Shown here: piece after piece, positions 33,194 through 41,201 of the stretch
Layout: the number at the start of each line of letters is the position of its first letter
Numbering within the stretch: position 1 is the first letter of the stretch
NCBI GenBank assembly: GCA_032124675.1
Contig: JAQBDA010000315.1
Location: 1-64,000 of the forward strand
DNA from: JAQBDA01 sp032124675
GTDB lineage: Bacteria; Chloroflexota; Anaerolineae; Anaerolineales; UBA4823
Direction: 5' to 3'
DNA: 64,000 nt
Program-made: the position numbers and the translations under genes
Notes under the pieces: model-generated
The model's input: only the letters and a program-made list of their open reading frames with translations
Told to the model about the DNA's origin: nothing
Databases searched by the model: none

Positions 33194-34818
33194 TGCGGTC
33201 GGATGGCGTAAATTACAAAGTTTTCGATGCGCACGATCTCCTCGGCGAAATCGCAGGCAAGGGGGATCTCTTTGCTCTTGAATACCACATGCGTGATGCC
33301 ATAATCATCGACCAGTGCCTGGAGCTGCGAGCACTTTTCGGCTCCCCCCGATTTGTAAAATTGGCCGGCACGCTGGACGCGGTCGTACCATTCGAGCACT
33401 TCCACATCTTTATATGGATGAGATTTCCAGTTGATAAAGGTCGGTACTCCGGTGTACAGGCGGAAGTCGTCGAAATAATTATCTGTCGGCGGGATCATGT
33501 AAAGCTCTCCGGCGCGGCGGTTCTCGCGTACGTAATCCATCATCTGCACCAGACGGCGCTCCCTGCGACCGGAGCCGTACATGTCCTGCAGGTTTAAACC
33601 ACCGCCGACATTGATAAACACCACGTAGAGAGCCAGCGGCAGGAAGACCATCAGGAATTTCGGGTCGTTCATTCTAAGAAGGTCGATGAGACCGGACGCG
33701 ATAAAGGCGATGATCAGCGCAGTCGATAGCGGCACCAGCAGGACCGATACGCGCCAGGGAGCCATCAAAGCCAGACTGTCGCTGCTAGTGAGCAGCTGCA
33801 CCAGGCTGACGACCACGCCGCCAACGAACAGCGATAGCATGATGTAAAATAGCCGCCGGTTGCGGAATGCCAGGATCAAACCCACCACCATGATCGCCAT
33901 CTGGAGGTTGGCGGTCGCGTTCCAGAATGATGCCGGAACAGCATGGTGCGGGATGCGCTCGTGCACGATGATATGCAGCGCTGTGCTCGAGGCCTCCGGC
34001 GATGTGGCGCTCAGCGCGGTCTGGTTGTGCAAGATCACAGGCAGCACGAATACCAGAGTGAACAGACCCAAGAATAACGGCTGCCGGGCTGCACGTATAA
34101 CCTTTTCGAGCGAAAACGGCCGCAGTGCCTGGGCATCTCGCAGGTTATCGGCGAATAGGATCAGCAGGTAGGCAATTGTGATCAGGGCTCCGCTCATCAG
34201 GTAAGCGGAGTGGAACAGCGCAGTCACGCCAACCAGGAACGCCGCCAGGTAGTATTTCCTCTTCAAGAAAGTGAAGATCGAGAGCAGCAGCAGGACGCCG
34301 AAGACACTGTTCTGGAACTCGATACCCAGCAGGTACTGCCCGGCTACCCCGGTATGCAGAAACTCGATATTTAAGCCGTAAACTTTCTCAACGCGTACAA
34401 TCGCCCAGCGGGCATGGGCGAGAAAGAACAGGGTGAAAAAAGCCATCTGCTTGGTCAGCGACCACTTGCCTTTATTGATCACTGCCATTATGCCCATGAT
34501 GCTGAATATATAGATACCGAGGATAACAGCATAGTACAGGTAAAACAGGTTTTCATTTAGCAAGGCGGTGGCGTATATCAGGCTGCTGAAGACAGGCAGC
34601 GGGTCGACTGTGTTTGCCAGCCAGTCGGCCGCTAAGTACCCTCTACCGGCCTGCGCCAGCCCGTGCAGGAACTTGGTGTTCTGGTTGCCTTCGTACAGCG
34701 GGGACTGGGTGTAAGCAACCGCAAAGACTGCAGCCACCAGCAGCCATAGGCCGATCCTGGCAATGACCTTCACTACGGGAGGGATCTTGATGTCCGGTGT
34801 GACGGCGTCCATCAGCAT
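33190..34818 (-). CDS. Polytopic membrane protein of the glycan locus
   Basis: About 542 residues with roughly ten to twelve hydrophobic segments and a C-terminal soluble tail of about 120 residues (TDNYFDDFRLYTGVPTFINW, then KSHPYKDVEVLEWYDR). This tail resembles DUF6798-type membrane proteins as I recall them. ATG at 34818 lies just after the stop of the SpsF-like gene; earlier in-frame starts would overlap that gene. It could be a GT-C transferase or a polymerase-like protein; nothing decides this. It overlaps the methyltransferase by 4 bp. Confidence 0.65.
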   Translation of the reverse strand: MLMDAVTPDIKIPPVVKVIARIGLWLLVAAVFAVAYTQSPLYEGNQNTKFLHGLAQAGRGYLAADWLANTVDPLPVFSSLIYATALLNENLFYLYYAVILGIYIFSIMGIMAVINKGKWSLTKQMAFFTLFFLAHARWAIVRVEKVYGLNIEFLHTGVAGQYLLGIEFQNSVFGVLLLLSIFTFLKRKYYLAAFLVGVTALFHSAYLMSGALITIAYLLILFADNLRDAQALRPFSLEKVIRAARQPLFLGLFTLVFVLPVILHNQTALSATSPEASSTALHIIVHERIPHHAVPASFWNATANLQMAIMVVGLILAFRNRRLFYIMLSLFVGGVVVSLVQLLTSSDSLALMAPWRVSVLLVPLSTALIIAFIASGLIDLLRMNDPKFLMVFLPLALYVVFINVGGGLNLQDMYGSGRRERRLVQMMDYVRENRRAGELYMIPPTDNYFDDFRLYTGVPTFINWKSHPYKDVEVLEWYDRVQRAGQFYKSGGAEKCSQLQALVDDYGITHVVFKSKEIPLACDFAEEIVRIENFVIYAIRPQ

Positions 34819-34822
34819 ATAC

Positions 34823-35647
34823 TTAGCCACCGACCCCGTTCCTCGCATCGATAGTTCGATAGTCTTTGGGCTGGACGAGAGCATTGATCTGTGCCAGGTC
34901 CGGGTTGTCCTTTGCGAACTCCAGCACTTCCAGCCAGGTGAAATCGTCCCGCCAGTCGAAGTGGGCGGCGATCGATCTCAGCAGTTCCAGATCCTGAGCG
35001 GTATCGACCGTCCAGCGCAGATCGCCGTGATCGTTATCGTGGTTCAGCAGCCGGATGCGGAAACGCTCGGGCTGTTCGTAAAAGAAGGGCATCACATGCT
35101 CGCGCTGGTGGGGCTGGTCCGCCTCGCTCCATGCCAGTTCCAGCCCGGAAAATGAACAGACCTCGATATCCAATCCGACCGGATATGTGCGTCCCCAGGG
35201 CGGCGGCAGGCGGTTAGCGACGAAGTCGTAGGGATATGGCGAGAGCGGTGCGTCGTGGCCTGCGGCTCGGGATTCGCTTCCCTCGGAGCCGGTGAAGGTA
35301 GCGACGGCTTCATCGATCAAGCCCGGATCGATCAGGGGACAGTCAGCAGTGATGCGCACCACGATATCCGCCCGGTGCTGCCGGGCAGCCTGGTAGTAGC
35401 GGTCAAGCACATCAAAGGCACTGCCGCGGTAGACAGGGTAGCCGCGTTCCTGGCAAAGCGCCTGGACAGCATCATCGGAAGGAGCAGTGGTGGTGGCGAC
35501 GATGACTTCAGCCATGCTTTGAGCACGCCGTGTGCGCTCTACAACCCAGGCAAGCATCGGCTTACCCCCGATATCCAACAGCACCTTATCGGGCAGCCGG
35601 GAGGAGGCCATACGGGCCTGGATGATAGCGATTGTTTTGGGTCTCAT
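34823..35647 (-). CDS. SpsF-like cytidylyltransferase
   Basis: A 274-residue nucleotidyltransferase of the SpsF/CMP-KDO type: TIAIIQARMASSRLPDKVLLDIGGKPML (about 5-32) is the characteristic loop. EVIVATTTAPSDDAV, VVRITADCPLIDPGLID and LRWTVDTAQDLELL follow. SpsF-like enzymes occur beside PseB/NeuB-type genes in spore-coat and surface-glycan loci. It is therefore a fourth potential CMP-sugar synthetase in the window, grouped with the PseB-like and NeuB genes at 37229-40323. The exact sugar is unknown. Confidence 0.9.
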   Translation of the reverse strand: MRPKTIAIIQARMASSRLPDKVLLDIGGKPMLAWVVERTRRAQSMAEVIVATTTAPSDDAVQALCQERGYPVYRGSAFDVLDRYYQAARQHRADIVVRITADCPLIDPGLIDEAVATFTGSEGSESRAAGHDAPLSPYPYDFVANRLPPPWGRTYPVGLDIEVCSFSGLELAWSEADQPHQREHVMPFFYEQPERFRIRLLNHDNDHGDLRWTVDTAQDLELLRSIAAHFDWRDDFTWLEVLEFAKDNPDLAQINALVQPKDYRTIDARNGVGG

Positions 35648-35653
35648 AAATAG

Positions 35654-36751
35654 TTATTGGCGGGCAGCGAGTGCCATGTCGTAGGCACGCAGCAGGTGCT
35701 GGAAGTTCTCTTCCCAGTTCGCGCGTTCTTCGGCAATACGGCGGGCGGAGCGACCCATAGCTGCCAGTTGTGAGCGTTGGCTGACAGCGTTCAGGATCGC
35801 TTCTGACAGAGCGTCTGCGGAGCCGTCGGCGAACAACCATCCATTCACGTCTGGCTGTACCCACTCGCGGTTGCCCGGGATGTCGGATACGATGGCTGGT
35901 CTGCCGCAGGCCATCGCCTCCAGGAGAGAGATGGACGTCCCATCGCTGTGCGAGGCACTGATGTACAGGTCGCTGGAGCGGTAGTAACGCGGCAGGTCCG
36001 CCTGGCTGACCTGCCCTGGGAACAGCACCTGTTCATGCACACCGCCTTGCTGGATGACCTGTCTCAGAACAGACGCCTGCGACCCGTTACCGAGCATCAC
36101 CAGGCGCAGCTCCGGGTACTGGCGGGCAGCCTGCACGAAGGCTCTGGCGATCACATCGACGCCGTAGATCTGCTCCCAGCCGCGGGTGGAAAGCAGGGTG
36201 AAGGTCGCTTTGCAACCCGGTTCGGCGCCGGGCGTGTAGCGTTCCAGATCCGCGCCCCAGGGGAAGGTCACGATGCGCTCATCGGGCATGCCGTATGATC
36301 GTGCCAGCAGGCGGATAATGTCAGAGTCGCCGACCATCACTGCACTGCGCTGCAGGGTGTAGCGCGTTGCCCAGCGCCAAAATGCGTCCCGGCTGGCATC
36401 CTGGATCAGGTCGTATCCCCAGGAAGCGCTGACCAGCGGTCGGTAGCCGCTCAAGGCTACCAGGAATGCGGAGCGCTGCAGTGGTCCGGCATGCACCAGG
36501 TCGGGTTGAATTTCTTTGAGCACCCGTCGCAGGTCGAGCAGCAGGCGTGGTCCGTCCCGCAGTGTGGCGGGTCCTCTCCCGCCTGCCCACCTGACCTGTT
36601 CGATCTCGGCTGGCAGCGGGCGGTCTTCCAGAGCGTACCCGCGCTGCTCTAACTGGAGATAAAACACCCTGTGCCCGGTTTTCGCCAGTGCAGAGAGAAA
36701 GCGGTGGTCGTGGGTGGTGTAGTCGCGGGTGAAATATAAAATACGTGTCAA
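35654..36751 (-). CDS. Family 4 glycosyltransferase
   Basis: A 365-residue GT-B enzyme. The N-terminal strand is RILYFTRDYTTHDHRF, the C-terminal domain contains FPWGADLERYTPG and GSDGTSISLLEAMACGRPAIVSDIPGN in outline, with the E-x7-E nucleotide-binding motif (SLLEAMACG). The only start that keeps the first beta-strand is TTG at 36751, which lies inside the GTGTCAAGTGTCAAG repeat flanking the bIVS cassette. The original start region may have been replaced by that insertion (inference). No good ribosome site is visible. Confidence 0.88.
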   Translation of the reverse strand: MTRILYFTRDYTTHDHRFLSALAKTGHRVFYLQLEQRGYALEDRPLPAEIEQVRWAGGRGPATLRDGPRLLLDLRRVLKEIQPDLVHAGPLQRSAFLVALSGYRPLVSASWGYDLIQDASRDAFWRWATRYTLQRSAVMVGDSDIIRLLARSYGMPDERIVTFPWGADLERYTPGAEPGCKATFTLLSTRGWEQIYGVDVIARAFVQAARQYPELRLVMLGNGSQASVLRQVIQQGGVHEQVLFPGQVSQADLPRYYRSSDLYISASHSDGTSISLLEAMACGRPAIVSDIPGNREWVQPDVNGWLFADGSADALSEAILNAVSQRSQLAAMGRSARRIAEERANWEENFQHLLRAYDMALAARQ

Positions 36752-37230
36752 GTGTCAAGTTGCCCGGTGTCAGGTGTCAGGCGGATTTCTTTTTACGAAG
36801 AGCGTGTTTTAGACCGCCGATCAATGCTTTGGTTTTGCCGGCTTGATCGTATTGTTCCTGGAATATATCTTCATTGATGTAACCAGCATCTACCGCAGTA
36901 TAGAGCAAAGATTGGACCTCTCCTGCCGAGCGCCTGGCAATGCCTAAGTAGCGAGCGAACTCGATTTGCGAATCACAGTCAAGGCCTTCGGCGATATTCG
37001 TCATAACAGAAACGGAAGCTCGTCGGATCTGGTCCCGTAAGCCCAAGTCTTTAGCAAATGCTCCAGTTTGTGTCAAGTCGTATATCTGCTTTGTCAATTT
37101 GCGTGCCTCTTACCAGGCAAGAATATCTTCAAATCGCTTAATTAAAGGCATAGATATTCCTACTTATCCGATCTAAAAGATTTTCATCTGTCAGATAACA
37201 TGACACTTGGCACTGGAACACCTGGCACTT
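36744..37230. mobile_element. bIVS/four-helix-bundle cassette flanked by GTGTCA-type repeats
   Basis: The left flank (36744-36780) is GTGTCAAGTGTCAAGT, then GGTGTCAGGTGTCAG. The right flank (37200-37230) is ATGACACTTGGCACTGG, then ACACCTGGCACTT, which is inversely related. The element fills the whole gap between the NeuB stop codon and the GT4 start. Such flanks beside four-helix-bundle genes are familiar from other genomes; mobility is inferred. Confidence 0.6.
36777..37151 (-). pseudogene. Four-helix-bundle (23S rRNA intervening-sequence-type) protein with nonsense mutation
   Basis: From ATG 37151 (AGGA 7 bp upstream) the frame reads MPLIKRFEDILAW, then a TAA at 37110-37112, then EARKLTKQIYDLTQTGAFAKD and GLRDQIRRASVSVMTNIAEG to the stop at 36777. 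Family members read WQ.AR at this point, so CAA (Gln) has become TAA. The rest of the 124 codons is intact, including the SNIAEG-like motif and the C-terminal helices. A downstream TTG at 37097 could start a 106-residue fragment. A sequencing error or real decay are both possible. It is AT-richer than its neighbours. Confidence 0.85.
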
Positions 37231-38299
37231 ATACACTCGATAAATCTCCCCATCTGATCTCCTTCCCCGCCGGGATGTCCCTGATCGCCTTTGTCCCAAT
37301 CACATCATTGATCTCGTAAGGCGGGATCGCTCCTGGGGTGGCGGGGCGCAGCACATCGATCACCTCCCGGGTAATCAGCTCGCCGGGTTGAATGTCTCGG
37401 GCGGCGCGCAGGCAGCGGCGCTGTACGATTACGGTCTGCCCCTCGTTGCTGCTGACCCGTTTGTCCGCGGAGCCCAGAGCGCGCTCCATCTCGCGGGTGC
37501 GGTCGACCATATCGCGCCAGGTGGCGGGGGTCATAGAAAATGGATGGTCGGGACCGGTGCGGCTGTTGTCGTCGGTGAAGTGCTTCTCGATCACGCGCGC
37601 TCCCAGCGCCACTGCCCCTAACACTGTGGCGTGACCGGGCGTGTGGTCGGAGAGCCCCAGGATCAGCTCTGGGAACATGGCCCGGTACGTATTGAGCACC
37701 TGCAGGTGGATGTGGTCGAAGTTCTCCAGGCTGGCAGTGTAGTTGGTATTGCACTGCATCAGCACCAACAGAGGGTTGATCTGCAGGATGGTGTGAACGG
37801 CGCGCTGCACTTCGCCGATATCCGAAGCACCGCTGGCAAGGATGACCGGCTTGCCCTTGCGGGCGATATGCTCCAGCATCTCCAGCCAGGTGATATCCCC
37901 TGAGCCGATCTTGTGCGCTGGCACGTGTGGGTCGAGCATATCGACGGCGTCGAAGTCATAGGGAGATGAAAAGTAATCGATGCCCACATCAGCACATTTT
38001 TCTTTCAAGACCGGCGTCCATTCGAATGGGATTGAGGCATCCGCATACACTTGAAAAACCGATTTTTTCCAGGCAGACTGGTGGGAAAGTTGCCCTCCCA
38101 TGCTTTTGAAGCCATAATCCGAGACGATCTGAGGGGCACGGAAATTTTGAAACTTGGCGGCATCCGCCCCGGCTTCTTTCGCCAGATGGATAAGCAGTAT
38201 GGCGCGTTCGATCTCTCCATCGTGGTTGGCGGAGATATCAGCGATGAAATACGTGGGGTGATTTTCGCCGATAGTGTGGGGGCCGATTTGGATATCCAT
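37229..38299 (-). CDS. NeuB/PseI-family nonulosonate synthase with SAF domain
   Basis: A 356-residue full-length synthase. The TIM barrel (1-275) has FIADISANHDGEIERAILLI, AAKFQNFRAPQ, CNTNYTASLENF, GLSDHTPGHATVLGAV and EKHFTDDNSRTGPDHPFSM. The SAF domain (about 290-352) has RRCLRAARDIQPGELITRE and KAIRDIPAGKEIRWGDL. The ADISANHDG and LSDHTPGH variants resemble PseI-like rather than sialic acid synthases. With the PseB-like dehydratase and SpsF-like synthetase nearby, a pseudaminate-like sugar is plausible. It starts 18 bp after the RmlD-like gene. Confidence 0.9.
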   Translation of the reverse strand: MDIQIGPHTIGENHPTYFIADISANHDGEIERAILLIHLAKEAGADAAKFQNFRAPQIVSDYGFKSMGGQLSHQSAWKKSVFQVYADASIPFEWTPVLKEKCADVGIDYFSSPYDFDAVDMLDPHVPAHKIGSGDITWLEMLEHIARKGKPVILASGASDIGEVQRAVHTILQINPLLVLMQCNTNYTASLENFDHIHLQVLNTYRAMFPELILGLSDHTPGHATVLGAVALGARVIEKHFTDDNSRTGPDHPFSMTPATWRDMVDRTREMERALGSADKRVSSNEGQTVIVQRRCLRAARDIQPGELITREVIDVLRPATPGAIPPYEINDVIGTKAIRDIPAGKEIRWGDLSSV

Positions 38300-38317
38300 G
38301 CTTGCTTTCCTTATTAT

Positions 38318-39244
38318 TCAATCAAGACGCTGGGCTGCCATGCGCTGGATGCGCTGTGGATAGCCATCAAGGTACTGCTGGTGGAAACGCTCCAGGCCGG
38401 CGGATATATCCGGCGGTTTCTCGCCCAGGGCGCTGGTCAGCTTATCTGTTCGCAGGGTAAGGTTGGGAGAACGGGCGGCCACCAGACTGCTCTGTTCTAC
38501 CAATACGGGGGTGATCAGAGATGCATCCAGGTGAAACTTGTTGGCTACACGGGTGCCAAACTCGTGCTTGCTGAGGCACTCACGGCTTACCACGTGGTAC
38601 AGTCCGGTCAGCTTGTGCTCCAACATCTTGACCAGGATCGCTGCCAGGTCGGTTGCCAGCAGCGGGCAGAAGAATACATCGGTAAACCCCATGACCTGCA
38701 CCCCTGCCTGCAGATTGCTGACAAAGAATTCGCCCAGGCTGCGCCTGCCGCTCATGCTCCAGCCAAAAAGGTTGACTCGGGCGATGATCGCCTCCGGGTT
38801 GGCGCTGGCTACGCGGCGCTCGCCATCCAGCTTGGTTTGGGCGTACACACCCAGCGGATTGGGTGCATCCTGTTCGGTATATTCCCCGCGACGGCCATCG
38901 AACACAGCATCGGTTGAGATGTGCACCAGGCGCGCTCCGCCCCTGGCGACATTGGCAGCCAGTCGGGCAGGTAGATCGCTATTCGTTTGTTGTGCCAGGA
39001 CCGGGTCGGTCTCGCAGGCATCGACGTTTGCCAGCGCTGCGCAGTGGATCACCCAGTCGGGTTGGGTCTGGTCGAGCACCCGTTCCACTGCTCCCAAGGC
39101 GAGCAGGTCGCTCTGCAGCACAGTGAAGGCGCTGGTGTTTAGAAGGTGGTCCTTGGCAGTTCCATATACTTCGTGCTCCGCCGCAGTCTCCAGGGCCAGG
39201 TTCAGACCGAGCAGACCGCTAGCTCCGGTGATGAGGATACGCAT
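38318..39244 (-). CDS. RmlD-like SDR sugar reductase
   Basis: A 308-residue extended SDR. MRILITGASGLLGLNL gives the NAD(P) motif. VIHCAALANVDACE, VHISTDAVFDG and the catalytic YAQTKLDGE (YxxxK) match dTDP-4-dehydrorhamnose reductase (RmlD/RfbD) relatives. ATG 39244 is chosen because the fold begins there; the open frame extends to 39316 but adds no family sequence. It probably reduces a 4-keto nucleotide sugar, perhaps the product of the PseB-like dehydratase 69 bp upstream. RmlA/B/C are not in the window, so true rhamnose synthesis is not shown. Confidence 0.88.
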   Translation of the reverse strand: MRILITGASGLLGLNLALETAAEHEVYGTAKDHLLNTSAFTVLQSDLLALGAVERVLDQTQPDWVIHCAALANVDACETDPVLAQQTNSDLPARLAANVARGGARLVHISTDAVFDGRRGEYTEQDAPNPLGVYAQTKLDGERRVASANPEAIIARVNLFGWSMSGRRSLGEFFVSNLQAGVQVMGFTDVFFCPLLATDLAAILVKMLEHKLTGLYHVVSRECLSKHEFGTRVANKFHLDASLITPVLVEQSSLVAARSPNLTLRTDKLTSALGEKPPDISAGLERFHQQYLDGYPQRIQRMAAQRLD

Positions 39245-39312
39245 GATGGTATTTGTCCGCCAAAAGTCAGCAGTGAAAGCGAATAGTGTTTCACTCCTGA
39301 CCTTTGGGCGCT

Positions 39313-40323
39313 TCACTCATCGCCGGTCCAGCCTCCTTCATTCAGCTCGAAAAGTGCGATCATTTCGCGGATTTGGTCGATTGTCAGCCACTGCGGGTTG
39401 GTATCGCTGGCATAACGGAAACCGTCAGGCAGCTGGCGACCTTTTTCCTGCCATTCGTGCCCAAACCAAAGCTCGGTGGTAGGCTGGACGACGTACATGT
39501 CTTCGGTCTCGATGGTCGTGCGGGCTTCATCCTCGTGGATGAGCACCTCGTGCAGTTTCTCGCCAGGGCGGATGCCTATGACATCGATCTCTGCCTGGGG
39601 AGCGATGGCATTAGCCAGGTCGGTGACTCTCATGCTGGGGATCTTCGGCACGAATACTTCACCGCCGAGCATCTGCTCCGTACCCCGTATCACAAAGCGC
39701 ACGCTCTGTTCCAGGGTGAGCCAGAAACGGGTCATGCGCCGGTCGGTGATGGTCAGCTTGCCGTCGTGGCGCTGGCGGATGAAGATCGGGATTACGCTGC
39801 CCCGGCTCCCAACGACATTCCCGTAGCGCACGCAGCTGAACCGGGTCGCCGTACCGGCTGCGTAGGCATTGCTCTGCACCAGCAGCTTCTCCGCGGCCAG
39901 TTTGGTGGTGCCGTAAAGGTTGACCGGGTTGACGGCTTTGTCGGTGCTCAGCGCCATCACCTTTGGGACAGACATGTCCAGGGCCGCCTCGACCAAATTG
40001 CTGCTGCCCAGGATATTGGTCTTAATTGCTTCCATGGGGTTATATTCACAGGCCGGCACCTGCTTCAACGCTGCAGCGTGGATGACCACATCCACGCCGT
40101 GCATGGCGCGCCGCAGGCGGTCGAGATCGCGCACATCGCCGATAAAGTAGCGCAGACTCGGGTGGTCGAAACCGCCCACACGCATTTCGTGCTGCTTGAG
40201 CTCATCGCGGCTGAATATGATCAGCTTGGCTGGCGAGTATTCACGCAGCATGACCTCAATGAATTTCTTGCCGAAAGAACCGGTCCCGCCGGTTACTAAG
40301 ACGACCTGGTTGCTCCAGTCCAT
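39313..40323 (-). CDS. pseB: UDP-GlcNAc 4,6-dehydratase (inverting), PseB-like
   Basis: A 336-residue extended SDR: VVLVTGGTGSFGKKFIEVML, FSRDELKQHEMR, FIGDVRDLDRL, VIHAAALKQVPACEYNPMEA, ALSTDKAVNPVNLYGTTKL (YxxxK) and RFWLTLEQSVRFV. These are the diagnostic motifs of PseB/FlaA1-type 4,6-dehydratases, the first step of pseudaminate and related pathways. ATG at 40323 overlaps the methyltransferase stop by one base (TAATG). The next enzymes of the classical route (PseC aminotransferase, PseH, PseG) are not in this window, so the true end product is open. Confidence 0.92.
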   Translation of the reverse strand: MDWSNQVVLVTGGTGSFGKKFIEVMLREYSPAKLIIFSRDELKQHEMRVGGFDHPSLRYFIGDVRDLDRLRRAMHGVDVVIHAAALKQVPACEYNPMEAIKTNILGSSNLVEAALDMSVPKVMALSTDKAVNPVNLYGTTKLAAEKLLVQSNAYAAGTATRFSCVRYGNVVGSRGSVIPIFIRQRHDGKLTITDRRMTRFWLTLEQSVRFVIRGTEQMLGGEVFVPKIPSMRVTDLANAIAPQAEIDVIGIRPGEKLHEVLIHEDEARTTIETEDMYVVQPTTELWFGHEWQEKGRQLPDGFRYASDTNPQWLTIDQIREMIALFELNEGGWTGDE

Positions 40324-41201
40324 TATTGTTTTTCCTTTAAAATCACAATCAGCGGGTACTGACCAACCTCCCCGAAATAATGCGGGTAGCGCTCCTCCAG
40401 CCAGTAGAGCAGGCGCAACCAGTAGCGCCCACCCAGCCAGGGGTGGATCAGCGTGCGCAGGAAGCGCACACTTACGCTGCGCCATACGAATATCTCAAGC
40501 GGCATCTCAGCTCCCACTACGGACTGCACCCAGCGAAAATCGTGACGGCTGGTATACGTACCTTTCTGAGTGCTGCCCCCATCAGATTTGGCTTTCCCGG
40601 GTTTGCGCTCCGGACGCGGCTTACCCCGAAGCCGGCTGGCAGCCGAGCGCACCCCCCGGCTGAGGCGCATCAGCGGCTCGAAGGCGCTCATCATCCGGCT
40701 GGAAGGCCAGCCATTTACCACGACAGCCGTGCCGTCCATTGCGAGCAAACGGTTCAGCTCCTGATAAGCCCGCAGGTGCTCGTCTTCCGGTAGGTGGTGG
40801 ATGGTGTGTAGGGAGGCGACCGCCTCGAAGGCCTGTTCCTTGAAGGGCAGGTTGGCGATATCGGCGACGACGAACAGTCCGTGGTCCCCGATGCGGGCGC
40901 GCGCTTCCTGCAGTGCGGTGATTGAGATATCGGCACACACCCGGTACCGGTAGCCCTGGGAATATGTCAGATATTCCGGATATTGGATCGGCCCTGATCC
41001 GGCGTCCAGGAAATAACGCCCGGATGGTCTCAGGTGCCGCAGAAGGCGCAAGTGGCAGCGGTGGATGTACTGGCGTGAGACCGGGCGCAGGTCCTCGTAA
41101 TGAGTGTTCTGGTACAGCCCCTCGCTGATCTCCTGCCAGCCAACCTGGTCGTAAAATTCACGCACTTGCTGCTTGATATCTGTCTGGCTGCTCATCATCA
41201 C
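40323..41201 (-). CDS. Class I SAM-dependent methyltransferase
   Basis: A 292-residue protein. The SAM motif is YFLDAGSGPIQYPEYL (about 63-78), followed by VCADISITALQEARARI, FVVADIANLPF and ASLHTIHHLPEDEHL, a standard class I methyltransferase core. A Lys/Arg-rich loop (KPRPERKPGKAKSDGG) sits in the second half. The stop overlaps the PseB-like ATG by one base and the start overlaps the KpsS-like stop by 4 bp. The substrate is unknown; modification of a sugar residue is likely from context. Confidence 0.88.
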   Translation of the reverse strand: MMMSSQTDIKQQVREFYDQVGWQEISEGLYQNTHYEDLRPVSRQYIHRCHLRLLRHLRPSGRYFLDAGSGPIQYPEYLTYSQGYRYRVCADISITALQEARARIGDHGLFVVADIANLPFKEQAFEAVASLHTIHHLPEDEHLRAYQELNRLLAMDGTAVVVNGWPSSRMMSAFEPLMRLSRGVRSAASRLRGKPRPERKPGKAKSDGGSTQKGTYTSRHDFRWVQSVVGAEMPLEIFVWRSVSVRFLRTLIHPWLGGRYWLRLLYWLEERYPHYFGEVGQYPLIVILKEKQ

